Source of the DNA: Ampelocalamus luodianensis
Taxonomy: Eukaryota > Streptophyta > Magnoliopsida > Poales > Poaceae
Length of the DNA: 64,000 nucleotides
Assembly (NCBI GenBank): GCA_036346255.1
Contig: CM070623.1
Coordinates: forward strand, 20,466,875 to 20,530,874
Reading direction: 5' to 3'
Part shown: one piece after another, positions 42,994 through 54,391 of the stretch
Position numbering within the stretch: the first letter of the stretch is position 1
Layout: each line of letters opens with the position of its first letter
Notes under the pieces: model-generated
Database searches by the model: none
What the model saw: the letters and a program-made list of their open reading frames with translations, nothing else
Told to the model about the DNA's origin: nothing
Made by a program: the position numbers and the translations under genes

Positions 42994-45490
42994 TGTAACA
43001 TCTTAACTAATCGCTTATTGACTTAATGCTACATTTAGTTAACCTACTTAGGATCTGATTATGTGGTACACAATGCTATGTATGTACTATATTGAGAGCA
43101 GGGTTAACATCCTTTGGCCCACTGCTGCCAAAACATCTGATAAGGTTAACAATCTTACTTAAATTGTAGGTTAAGGTTTCGACTATTGAATTATTGTTAT
43201 ACCTCCTAATTAAACATGTTCTTGTATGACATCAGCTCCCTGATCATTTCTAACTTCCCTCCATAGTTCTAAATTAATCATGAATTAACCACAAATCACT
43301 ATTATTATTATGTCAGTAATGTCCTAGGGTTTCTATGTTATTGGGACAACTATACCCTATATGATCTATTATTAAATCTTTGTTCTTTGAGTTTACCAGC
43401 TAAAGGCAAACTAATTAGCCTCTAATTACTTAAACTTACCCTGTTAAACTATCCATTAGTTAAGCCTGTACTTGCCAACTGCAAGGTTCACTCACTGATT
43501 AACAGTGTTAAATTGCCAACTAACTTGATTCATTTAGTACCGAAACTAGTAATTATGCAGCTATTAACTGAAATATTCCACACTATACACCCTATGAACT
43601 CTGATCAACTTTTTGAACAATCCATTGTTATCGGTACTACATCCATGGCCTACGGCCCCTTGTCAGTAGGATTCCAATCTCACATAACTTCTTATTTGAA
43701 CTACCCTTTCTAAGTTAATTGCTTCTTAGTACCCTAAGCACTTTGAATTAACCTTAACTGATATTGCAAAGTGTTAACTTCAACAACTAACTAACCTAAA
43801 GACTTGCTTCCTAATGACCTTCAGGTTTTAGTGGGGCCCGCTGTCAGCCACGCACTTCTACACACAGAGAGATAGATAGGGCCCCACATGTCATACGCAT
43901 CAAGAGAGAGCCAAAGACAAAGAAAACAGAGGAGGGTAGCCGGTGCAAGGTGGTGCAGGTGTCACCGGTGGAGGAGGCAATAGCGGCGGCCATGGACAGG
44001 CAAAATGGAATAGAGATGCCAACGTAGCCCCGTAGGTGGTGGAGGCATGCCCGGGAGTGGACGGGAGCGACCGGACAGCAGCAAGCGGTGGCCGAACGTG
44101 GGGAAGAACAAGGGCGGTGGAGGTCGAGTGGGAGAGGGAGGAAAGTAGGGGAGAATGAGCACCAGGGTGTCAAGGGGAACTCACCGAAGCCGGTGGTGGC
44201 ATCGGGGAGGAGCCGAGGTGGGCGGTCGATAGTGACCCAAGGCAGCGTGGTAGGTACGTCGTGGCAGCGCCGCTGGGGAGGGGGAGAGGTCCAGTAAGTG
44301 TGGGGGAAATCTAGAAGGGGGCTAGGGGGTACTCATGGAGAGAGGAATCAGTGGAAGGCTCAATGAATCAAGGGCGACGAGGGTGGCGGTGAAATCGACC
44401 AAGGCTAGGAAAGACAGCAGTGGCCTGGCGCTCCAGTTGTGGAAGCCCAAAACCGGTCGAGGGCTTTTGCTTGTCAGGTTGTGTAATACGGCATGACGTG
44501 GTCGGCCGACAATGGAGTTCATCGGACTATCAGGAACGGCGAGGTGGGTGTGGCGGCTGAAACAGAGGCTTGTGCCTCACTTGCTTTTGCGCCCGTTGGA
44601 GAAGGGAAGAGGGGGAAATGGCAAGGGAGGGCTAGGGCGAATGGATGTAGTCCTTAAATAGGCTAGAGAGGGCAGAGTGTCATAGTTGGAATGATGGCAT
44701 GGGCAACGAGATGATGGTGCCAGGACTTGGGCACAGTAATAGGAGTACAGGGTGGCAGCTTGGGATGGTAAGGATGGGCACAGGCGCGTGGCACGGGTGG
44801 CAGCATGCGCGTGGTGCATGACAAGTACAATAGTGTTGCGGTGCCAGTGAGGAAGAGAGCTGGAGCAGGTGGCTGGCGATACGCTCGGTGCGACATTGTC
44901 AATGCGTCACGGTGAGCGGGAGGTGACTGCGGCATAGGCACAACGTTGATGTGATGCCTGAGCGACGCCTAGCAGCACTGGAGCTTGCATGGACGCAATG
45001 TGGCGAGCGAGCTCTAGAGGATGTCGACGCGGGAGAGAGAGCGGCAATCAGCGATGCAGTCGGGGAGGGAAGAAGAAGACTGTTGAGTCAAGTTGACTGA
45101 AGGAAATGGTTTGGTTGCAACGTGGTTCGGCCAGAAGAACAGGAAGGGGTAGAAAAGGATGGCTTAGGGAAAACTTGGGAAAAGGAAAGAGACAGAATTT
45201 TAGGTGTGCTAAAATTCTGATAGCTGCTTTAAGAAATTCTCATATGGTGATAGATAAAATCTAATATTCACTAAAGAATTCTAATTGAGCTTTTGAACAT
45301 TTAGAGTATTATGTTTTGAATTTTATGCTTTCGATCTTTAGGGTTTCTGTTTTAACCAGTTATGTTGGCAAAGAGAAAACACAGATCAAATAACTCCTAA
45401 AAATGCAAGAAAAAATGATGGCAAAAAATAACATACAAAAAGTTTTTAAATTCCCATATTTTTGCATTTAGGAACTTTTGGGATGTTACA
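42994..45490 (-). repeat. LTR-like segment, minus strand (boundaries uncertain)
   Basis: On the minus strand it begins TGTAACATCCCAAAAG at 45490, a typical gypsy LTR start. On the left, TGTAACATC at 42994 is the only good inverted partner. The half at 43850-45120 is GC-rich (TGGGGCCCGCTGTCAG-type words), the rest AT-rich. Five-base flanks differ (ATGAT versus GAGAG), so a simple solo LTR is not supported. No coding sequence was recognised. Confidence 0.4.
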
Positions 45491-45935
45491 GAGAGAATTG
45501 TTCAAGTTATCCATGTCTACAAGCAAGGAATCAAAAGTATACATGAAGGTTTTTTTTACTTTTGCAAGCTCATGGGATAAATCACCATTCTCTTTCTAGC
45601 AATTTCATTTTTCTTCTCAAGAGCATAAAATTAAGATTGTACGACAACAAGCTATAAATAAGTTTTTCTTTGCTCACCTTGCTTAGCTCGAGTAGGGGAT
45701 CGTCCTCGGATGACTAATCATGATCATCCTCCAAAAGCTCTCCATCATGATCACCCTCGATCGCCACTCCACATATTCCGATGAGCTCCTACTCCTCGGG
45801 CTCCATGGAGAACTCATGTCTAAAACTAAAGCACATATAGGTAAAGTGGTCATGAGAGCCACACATACCACAAAGTTGATCTTTATTCAAAATTCAACTA
45901 AATGCCTTACAATGCATCCTACTAGCCGCCATGTT
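45491..45935 (-). pseudogene. Copia (SIRE-like) Gag C-terminal remnant
   Basis: On the minus strand CGMCGSHDHFTYMC (about 45868-45827) fits the C-x2-C-x4-H-x4-C zinc knuckle. An acidic stretch (DHDGELLEDD) and a degenerate coiled-coil-like segment follow, the order seen after the knuckle in SIRE/Maximus-type Gag. Several stops are present. The Gag N-terminal half is missing: the knuckle lies only about 100 bp from the primer site. Cut at 45490 by the LTR-like segment. Confidence 0.5.
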
Positions 45936-45970
45936 CAATGACCGGTTAACATCAAGTATGAACAAATTGG

Positions 45971-45982
45971 GCTATGATATCA
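45971..45982 (-). other. Primer binding site-like sequence of minus copia
   Basis: TGATATCATAGC on the minus strand, two bases after an LTR end ...CCAACA; two mismatches to TGGTATCAGAGC. Confidence 0.55.
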
Positions 45983-45984
45983 CT

Positions 45985-47720
45985 TGTTGGACCGACAAGG
46001 AAACTAGACGGGGGATGAATAGGAGCAATACTCTTTTTCGACCCTGACGGTATTCAACTTCTTCTTCACCTCAGTAGCTATGAAAGCTATGAAGATCAAA
46101 AACACAAGCACAATGAAAGTCTTGTGTTCAACCCGACAAACCCCGAGGTAAAAGACCTAAGCACAAACAACTGCCTCTTCAAAATATTTTGCCGTAAGGA
46201 GTTGAAGGTTATTTCTCTCCCATGGCTATGTGAAGCTCTGAAGATCAGAGCCTAAACCCGTACATTGAAATCTCCAAGAAAATCCAAAAAAAAGTGTCAA
46301 AGATTGCCTGGCTAGTCTGACCTCTCACTATGTGGTCAGACCTCTCCTCTCGGGCGGTCTGACCTCCCTCCAGGAGAACAGTAAAATTAGCCCAGAATTG
46401 AATTCCAGTATGATTTCAAAATCACAAATTGATATAACTTTTGATCCAAATCTCAAAACTTTATGAAACTTGGAACACACCTTCTCTAGGATGTTAGGAA
46501 CCTATTTCAATCAAAGATTTTGAAGATCATTGCAAAAGTTCCAACCTTTTCCCATTTGAGTGAAGGTTGCACCAAAACTAGGCCACATACAAAAATGATA
46601 ATCGAGAACTCGTGGGAGGAATCAATCCAAGATAGCTAAGAATGGTTTCCCACACATCCTAGCACCCTAAATCATAGCAAGAAGCAAACCAAAAGCCCTC
46701 AAGAGCAAAAACCCCCAAAATCACCCTTTCTTTCACCCAAACCGAGCAAAATCAAACTTTGATTCAAAAGCTTGCTCGTGGTTAGATGATGGTCAAGATG
46801 ACCATAGATCAGATCCCACACACCCCAGCAAGCAAGAACACAGCAAGATCCCAAATAACAAAACTAAGGAACACCAAAAATCCCAAAGGTATCAAAGAGA
46901 GAGAAAGAATAAGATAGAACTCATCTCGGGGCAAATCTTGTATAGATTGATTAGAGAGATTGTACGTTTATAGTCACTCCACCATGGAGGATAAAAGCTC
47001 AACATTTGAGCACTCAATCAATCCATCTCTCATGAACCCTAGCCTCTCCACTTTCCTCTCCTATCACTAAATCATAAATTAGGGTTTCTATGTTACAAGG
47101 GTTAGGAGGTGCACAACCAGCACTCTACTCTTTTATAGTGAAGGCTAGCTCTAGAGAGACATCCCAAATAGGTACCCGTTAAACCCACACACAAATAGGT
47201 TTCACTCACGTAGGCTGCTCAAAGCGTCGTCTTCATCTTTAGCTCCATTAGGCCAAATTCATCATGCTTTGCCCACCATTGAGTATCCTTGATCTAATCC
47301 ACTTAAGCCACCGCCATGGTTTCGTAACCACCACTCTTCTGGTATTGTGCAATTTACCAAAATGCCCCTCTACCAACCTTTCCTGATTCCTTCACGTCGA
47401 AGCATCGTCCATGCTTTTCCATCATCCATGTGGCCCAAATAACTTCATGCCAAGACTCTCACGCGTCCAGGTCCCACTGAACTATCCTTGCTTGCAACTA
47501 GGACCAAGTCACTTGGCACGCCACATGTCTCACCATTAATCCATCTGGCTTTCTTGACCATTCTGGACCTCAGCTCCACCTAAACCTAGTTTGGACCTTA
47601 ACTCCTCCCTAAACCTAGTCTCGTTCCACCTTGCCACTGCCCCTCATGTCCATCACCAGTAGCTCCCTCTCTGGTTCCTTATCTTCTCGACTTATAACTA
47701 AAGAATCAAACCCGTAATTA
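45985..47720 (-). repeat. SIRE-like copia LTR, minus strand (right end approximate)
   Basis: Its 3' end (minus) is GTTTCCTTGTCGGTCCAACA after CTATTCATCCCCC, typical of SIRE/Maximus LTRs. Repeated GGTCTGACC/GGTCAGACC words lie at 46310-46375. A TATA-like ACTATAAAAG lies at 47140-47131. The 5' boundary is not clear. Confidence 0.55.
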
Positions 47721-47730
47721 TGAGTTAATA

Positions 47731-48830
47731 GAGTATTTTGATAATTAATGACAATCGTCATGTGGACTAATATTTTTCATGAGTTGCTGAAACAAGTTGA
47801 GCCCCATGATAATGAAGACTTAGGATGTCATCATTGTTAATGAGCATTAAGACATCATGAAGTGGAGAAGATCATCATGTGTTGATGATATTCAAGTCAA
47901 GATCCTGGACTTGGAGTGGAGATGTTCATCATCAAGTGATCACTCTAAAATGGATGCTCAAGGTAAAGTTATGAATAGCATAGGCAAAGGATTTCTTTCT
48001 TAGTCATTTTACCAGTCTCGGTGTTTGGTGTGAAGACCAGATTGCTAATATAGGTTGTCGTACTATTAAGACGGGTCTTGACTAGTAACTTGAGTGTGTC
48101 ATGTGTTGATAGCTCTTAATGCTTGCTCTACCTCTCTTTGGCAAGTTGTCGATATTTGCAAATGTGTTTTGCAAATAGTTAAGGCTCATGCATAATCCTT
48201 GTAGCATGTGACTTTAGTTTGCGAATGTATTTTGCAAATGGTTTAAGTCCATATACCAAATCCTTGTGACAGGATTCTAAAAGTTGGCAAATATGTTTTG
48301 TAACTTTTTGAGAATCTTGCTTTCATCCATTGTTTGTATCGTGTATCAATTAGCAAATGTGTTTTACAAAATTGAATTGAAGCGATACTCAAAATCCGCT
48401 TTTCTAGTCTCTGTCGGTCTGACCGCAGCCCTAGGGTGGTTGGACCATCCATTGAGGGGTGAGATTGGGCTTAGTGCTGGCCAATGGTCTTGGCGGTCTG
48501 ACCACCATGTTTGATTGGTATGACCGCCATGTGTTGGCCAGTCTGACTAGCCCCATGCTTAGTCACCTCGGTTAGTTTTTTCCAGAGAAGCATGCTGCTC
48601 TGGATGGCTTGGCACCTCTATGGAGTGGTCTGACCGTCCCCTGGTGGTCTGACCGGTTTGGTTTGGTCTAACCGGCCCCTGTGAGGGAGGTCAGTCCGGT
48701 TGAGTGTCCAACAGCTAGTTTTTATAGCTGTTGGAGCTAGGGCAGTTAGATCGGCCATTAGTTGGTGGTCAGACTGGGATTCCCATATTTTCTACATATT
48801 CTCTTCCAATGGTTAGTTTTCTTGATGCGG
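47731..48830 (+). repeat. SIRE-like copia LTR, plus strand (approximate)
   Basis: Begins about TATTTTGATAATTAATGACA, the usual start of this LTR type. Contains a run of GGTCTGACCG-like words at 48412-48775. No primer site is seen; the LTR passes almost directly into gag, so the junction is deleted. Confidence 0.5.
48412..48775 (+). repeat. GGTCTGACC-type repeat cluster in copia LTR
   Basis: About ten words GGTCTGACCG, AGTCTGACT, GGTATGACCG, GGTCTAACCG, GGTCAGTCCG and GGTCAGACT spaced roughly 20-60 bp apart on both strands' senses. The same word recurs in the minus-strand LTR at 46310-46375. Confidence 0.7.
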
Positions 48831-48837
48831 GTTTTGG

Positions 48838-49784
48838 GCCCATGACCTATGGAGATTGATATGGGTTTTGCTACTCCAATTGATCCACAAAACCCCACTC
48901 AAAGGGAAGAGTAAAACTTGCAACTCGAGGCTCAAACTTTAAATGCTCTATATAGTGCCTTGAGTGCGAATGATTTCTATAGAGTGAGCAATCTTGAGAA
49001 TGCTCATGATGTTTAGACAACTCTCATGAAAATTCATACGTGAACCTCTACAGTCAAGGAAGCTAAATTGCATAGATTGAAGCTCAAATATAAGCCATTT
49101 ACCATGTTGCCTTATGAGAGCATCAAAGAGATGTATTTTAGATTGAACACATAGTAAATAAGCTCAAAGGCATATATTGTGATTTAACAGATCTTGATAT
49201 TGTGCGTAAGATGCTTAGGACTTTACTGGACAAATACTAGACCTTGGTGACATTATTCCTCAATTCATCTGAATTGTCAATGATGAACTTGCAACCCTTT
49301 TGGGCAATCTCATCACAAATGAGATGTACAAGGACACAGAAGAGCTCAATGAGAGGGCTTCAACTTCAAGCAAAAGAATTTATGCATTCTAGGCTAAGCA
49401 TAATTCAAGTGAAGACGAGGATCAAAAATGTCAAAACGAGGAAGATGATGTCACCAAAGAAGAAAAGGTCACTCATAAGTAAAATGGAAAACCTCATGAA
49501 GAGACATGACTCACATGGAAATTCAAGCTTGTCTTCCAAGACAAAGTACTACAAGACTCTAAGGTGCTACAATTGTCAAGAAAAGAGACATGTTGCCTCA
49601 AAGTGTTCATATGAGGAGGAATATGAAGAAGATCCTAAATCGTCATCAAGAAAGAAGAATGATGGCAAAAGAAGACCTTTTGCCGGGCTAGCCATAAAGG
49701 ATGATCCATCAAACAACTCTAACACAAATAAGACTCCATCACTATTTGACATGTCTACATGCTTTATGGTCGTAAAAATGAGGT
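48838..49784 (+). pseudogene. Copia (SIRE-like) Gag remnant, plus strand
   Basis: Frames give ATPIDPQNPTQREE (48874), LYSALSANDFYRVSN (48949), EAKLHRLKLKYKPFTMLP (49058) and a knuckle CYNCQEKRHVASKC (49567-49608) with an acidic tail. This is the UBN2-type Gag of Ty1-copia elements, the particle protein. Several stops and frame changes occur between 48990 and 49440. Pol is absent; the remnant ends at 49784 against an LTR fragment. Confidence 0.65.
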
Positions 49785-49792
49785 AAATGATT

Positions 49793-50542
49793 GTAACATA
49801 CCAAGTTTGGATTTGTGTTTCAAATGTAAGAAAATGTGTAGAAATTAAAACTTTTTCTTACATCATGTATTTCCTGTATGTTCTAAACAATTCTTGTAAA
49901 AGGAATTATGGAAATACAAAGTCACAAGTCTTTTTGATCCAAACTTGGTCTTCCAAAAACAATCTTGTCAAATTTTGTGATCATCCTCTGGAAATATTGT
50001 TTCTAAGTTCTAGGGTTGGTGTGTGACCCCTCTGAAAAATTTCATAATTTTTAGAAATTGTTTGATAATTATAAGAGGGTAGTCAAACCTGTTTGACTTT
50101 CAGTCAAACCCTAAACCAGAACCTTGCAGAATTTTTGGAGAAACATGCACTGCATAAAAACCTCTGAGAATTTCACACAAGGTTAACATCTAAGTTATCA
50201 AGCTCTTGTAAAAATTTCAGAATTTTTGGAGTTGTTTTTCTACCTCAAATAAATCCCCAAAGGACAGCTCGATTTGAAACCCTAACACTGGAACCATCTC
50301 AGCCATCCAAATCCAATCCAACGGCTCAAAATCGCCCGAGCCTTTCTCTAGTCATCTTCTTCCTCGCACCGTGCATGAACAGAAGAGAGGCACGGCTCTG
50401 GTCTTTTCTTGCTCCCCTGACAGCTACCCTTGGCCGACACTTAGGGGTTGTAGCTCACTTTCGGTCACGATCACACCCTACTCCCACATCTCCATCAAAC
50501 ATGATGTGGATCTAATAATCCTCATTTTATTATCTCATAATC
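49793..50542 (+). repeat. LTR-like fragment
   Basis: Starts TGTAACATACCAAGTTTGG and includes GTCAAACCTGTTTGACTTTC (50083), a style common in gypsy LTRs. Ends where element J begins. No partner seen. Confidence 0.4.
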
Positions 50543-50601
50543 ATGTAATATGACGTCACATGGTATACCCCTTAATATTCTAAGGGGGGAGTAAGTTTGG
50601 T

Positions 50602-50784
50602 GGTCGTAAGATCTTCTACGACCACCCCCCTAGTCGTAAGTGTTTCTACGACTATGGAGTAATCGTAAGTCCTGTTACGATTACGTCCGGTCGTAAGTTT
50701 TCCTATGACCAGTAACCAGTCATAAGCCTTTCTAAGACTACCCCCTGGTTGTAAGTCATGCTACGACCAAGCCCTGCTACGACT
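50602..50784 (+). repeat. Six tandem ~29-bp palindromic repeats in the J LTR
   Basis: Each unit begins GGTCGTAAG or a variant (starts about 50602, 50632, 50661, 50689, 50718, 50747) and contains its inverted partner CTACGAC(C), so every unit can fold. A half unit follows at 50774. Confidence 0.85.
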
Positions 50785-51007
50785 TCTCACAATTAACTGG
50801 GTCCTTTCGGCAGAAGGCCCATATTGGTGAGAATCTAAGCAGTCAAATTACGTAGTTATACCTGAAATAACTACAGATAATTCTCCACTATCTCTGAATG
50901 ATAACCATTGGACAACGTGGGGAGTTACTACTCCGGTAATTACTCTCATTACTACACAATAATGAGCGACTAATTAGCCTGGAACAACAACCGCCACCAC
51001 AACATAG

Positions 51008-51015
51008 TATAAATA
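51008..51015 (+). promoter_or_regulatory. TATA box of element J
   Basis: TATAAATA, about 255 bp before the LTR end, so transcription would start near 51040. Confidence 0.7.
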
Positions 51016-51263
51016 GGTGTCTTTTAGAGATATTGGGAGAGGCTTTTTGGGAGAGACGATCAGCGGCAGTATTAGCGCAAGTCTTTCTACTGATTGTAAT
51101 CAGGATACCCAATACAATACACACAGGAGTAGGGTTGTTATTCTCACAGGAGAAGGCCCGAACCTGTATAAAAATCTCCGTGTCTCTTTTGTCTGCGTGA
51201 CCAATTGTGGAGACCCCCCGAATCAAACAATCTTTACGTAAGATCGGTTCTAAAACATCGACA

Positions 51264-51283
51264 GTTGGCGCCGTCCGTGGGGA
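51264..51283 (+). other. Primer binding region of element J
   Basis: GTTGGCGCCGTCCGTGGGGA directly follows the LTR and equals the region used by RIRE2/Retand-type elements. I do not assign the tRNA. Confidence 0.75.
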
Positions 51284-51370
51284 TCTTTTGGTAATTCCTC
51301 GTCAACAGTTCTTTCTTTTCTCTTTGATGCTACCATAGCAGGAGAATGGAACGAGGAGAATTGGCTCGAC

Positions 51371-54300
51371 TTGGCCGATTACGCAGACATGAACATGGAT
51401 GCCGGTTTCAATTACGAGCCGAGTATCGAATCCTCTGACAATATTGCCGCCTCTAGAGATCTTCTATCAGATCTCGGAGACTACATCACAACCGGAGTCA
51501 AGGAGGGATCTTTATCCCCCACGACAGTACGCCCAACCAAGGAACCAGCTTCCTCAGGGGGCAAGGGTCAACACGACCATCAACAGGACTGCTTCGGGAT
51601 AAATTCGCAACATGACGAGAGTTTTTCCTCCAAGTGTTCGAGTCCCCCCAAGGCAGTACGACTTGGCAAGACAGGTTTTGGAAGCCATCATTCCGGAACT
51701 CCATCGACATCTGATGGTCCTCTCTCTTCGAGTATTTCCATAGAGAAGAGGATTGAACACGTTGTTTCTCCATGTCCAACCATCCCGACGCAGGACCCAC
51801 CTGCAGACGGAGACGGTTATAACCCGGAATTCCCCTAGTTGGAGGGGTTTACTCCAAGTCGCCAGATGGTGTCGCTCGACTACTCCTTAAGTGAGGAGGC
51901 CTCAAGCGCAAGTAGAGGTCATCGAAGGGAGGTCTTCGTCCTTCCCTCTGATAAGAATCATTCTCCCAGAAGAAGGATTGACGATGCTTCCCGACGGGCA
52001 CACTCTACACCCCCTCGTGGCAATGGCAAAGACACCACCGTTGGCGAATGAGACGAACACTTTAATGAACGTGTGAGACATCCTTAGCATTCTCACACTC
52101 CATTAAAACCAACTCAGGGGTCTGAAATAGGCCATTCTGAGACAACCCGATGGAGGAAAATAGCGGCTCAGTAAAACCTTCCTAAGCGCGCTTATTTCCA
52201 ATCGGAGGAAGCTCAAGAGCTCCAGCACGTCAATGACTTGCTGGAAAATCCGACCCAGGAGCTCACTCAGGCACTAGGGTATGACTTCTTTGCAGAAGAG
52301 ATCACATAAAGGCTCCACGACACAATGGCTAAATTTGAGCGTCTTCATCGACCACAACGAGGAAGTCGTAGCAGTACGACTCCGTATTCTGCCAGCCGTT
52401 CAGATAACTCGTCGCATGGAAGGCGACATGACCTTCACTCACGTCGTTCTCCCGACCTGAGGAAGACGCAACAAGCTCCCAGGAGAGGTGATCTCTCACC
52501 ACTTCGGTGACAGGACGCACGACGGCAAGCGAAATACGAGGAGTATTACCCTCGTAAAGCTGAGACCTGTCATAGGTCCAGGTCTCCTGTGGCTAGGTAT
52601 CGACGAGTACGATCACCCGGCGACATTAACCCTTCTTTTTTGCAAAAAAAAAGGAGGCAAGAAGTTATCTCGGGGTGTCGGGTGTTTTCACCCGACCTTC
52701 AAGCAGTTCGTTGGCCGCCACGTTTTCAACCAGCGAACATGGAGAAATTCGATGGAACCCAGAACCCCATCGAGTTCCTCCAGATTTACACTACATCTAT
52801 CCGAGTTGCAGGAGGAGGAGAGCATGTCATGGCGAATTATCTTCCAACTGTGCTCGAAGGATCGGCACGATCATGGCTTTTAAACCATCCATTCGAGTCG
52901 ATCTACTCGTGGCAACACCTCTGTGATCTTTTGCTGGTAAATTTCCAGGGCACTTACAACCGTCCTGGAAAGGAGGATGACCTACACCGGATAAGACAGA
53001 ACGACCATGAAACGCTAAGCCAATTCATCAGGCGCTTCAGTCAGGTTCAAAATTCTATTCCGGAAGTTTCTGACTCATCCGTGATCAGGGCTTTCAAGCA
53101 GGGAGTCCGCAGCAGAAGAATAATAGAGGACATCGCTTTACATCCACCCGCCACTGTCGCCGAACTCTTATAGATGGCCGATAGATATGCGACTGCTGCC
53201 GAAGCAGTCGAGTGGAACAATACTATCGATCGTGAAGATAACATCCCTTAGGAGGCAGGCGAAAGTGGTAAGAAAAAGGATAAAAAGGCTAGGAAGACCA
53301 AGAACAAAGCAAAGAGACATAAATCTCCAGCTGCCAGTTCTAAGGAGGTCCTGGCTATAAACGACAAGGAGCCGCGCAACCTCAAGCAGAACCCCGATCA
53401 TGGCAAAGGTAAGCGCCAAGATCGGAGAAACGACATACCCAGGTGGTGTCCTTTTCATAAAAAAGAAGGGCATGATCTTCGTAATTGCCGATTTTTCTTA
53501 CAGAAACTCGAAGACTATTACTCTGGCAAAGGGCCACTTCCTACTCTTGAACAGGTAGGCCAAACAAGTGGGCAGAAGGAGTCGGATGATGAGGAAATAC
53601 CGTTCCAGGATCCGCAACACACCATTGATCACATCTATGAGGGATCTTCGACGTATGAATTGCGTAGACAGCTGAAAGCTATTGAGCGTGAGGTAAACAC
53701 AATCGACTCCCCTCTTGTCAATAAGTTACCGAAGTGGTCGGAAATCACCATTACTTTCGAGAAAGGTGATTGTCCAATCCCTTCGACTAGACCAGGTCGA
53801 TTTTCGATCGTGGTCGAGCCCACCATCAACAATTATCGAGTCAATCGAGTTGTAGTTGATGGTGGAAGATCGCTAAACATACTGTTTATGAGTACCCTGG
53901 ACGAGATACAGGTACCCAGGACAAAGGTAAGGCCGGTACGATATTCATTTCATGGAATCGTACCGGGGTCTTCGGCCAAACCAATAGGCCAAGTTTCTCT
54001 TCCTTTAACGTTTGGCTCACCAAGCAATTTCAGGACAGAGAAGATCTCCTTTGATGTGGTCGATTTCGATACGGCATATAATGCCATACTCGGACGACCT
54101 ACTTTGGCAAAATTCTTAATAGCTACTCATTATGGGTATCAATATCTTAAGACGCCAGGTCCCAAAGGAGTAATCACAATATATTGTGAGAAGAACATGG
54201 CACACTCTTGCGACCGTCGCTCCCTCGAGATGGTTGGACAACTACCAACTCGAGACGAAAGTCAGCCTTCGACTAGCAAGTCGAAGCCTAAAGCTGCACT

Positions 54301-54391
54301 AAAGCCAAACGACCAGGTTAAAGAGGTTCCTCTGGACGCAGAGGAGCCCTTGAAGGCTGTTCGCATAGGGGATTCTTTCGACCCCAAATAG
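51371..54391 (+). pseudogene. Gag-protease reading frame of element J with nine nonsense codons
   Basis: One reading frame runs 3 kb without a shift. The N-terminal part (to about 52500) is polar and Arg/Ser-rich and unrecognised. The capsid (retrotransposon Gag domain) spans about 52730-53170 (KFDGTQNP, ARSWLL, LSQFIRRFSQVQN). A Cys/His knuckle CPFHKKEGHDLRNC lies at about 53446-53487. The protease spans about 53800-54130, with VVVDGGRSLNILF at 53849 (catalytic Asp, DGG form usual in Tat; R where S is usual) and YNAILGRPTLAKF at 54078. Stops are at 51836, 52049, 52085, 52172, 52307, 52508, 53171, 53249 and 54389, so it is not translatable. No clear ATG start was found; the frame is open upstream to about 51326. 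Confidence 0.8.

Larger units (their letters stand above)
50543..51263 (+). repeat. 5' LTR of element J (5' boundary approximate)
   Basis: The 3' end is fixed by the adjoining primer site (...ACATCGACA^GTTGGCGCC). The 5' end is set at TGTAATATGACGTCAC because it is the last TG before the U3 repeats, but a start nearer 50590 is possible. Contains the palindromic repeats (50602-50784) and a TATA box. Confidence 0.55.

Noticed and set aside
42994..45490. Clean solo LTR
   Set aside because: Inverted TGTAACATC ends look right, but the flanking five bases differ and the copia remnant does not resume on the left, so only an LTR-like call is given.
45900..45990. tRNA gene suggested by the TGGTATCAGAGC-like words
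   Set aside because: These are primer binding sites complementary to tRNA ends; no cloverleaf is present around any of them.
50602..50784. CRISPR-like array
   Set aside because: Units are contiguous palindromic repeats without unique spacers, inside a plant retrotransposon LTR.
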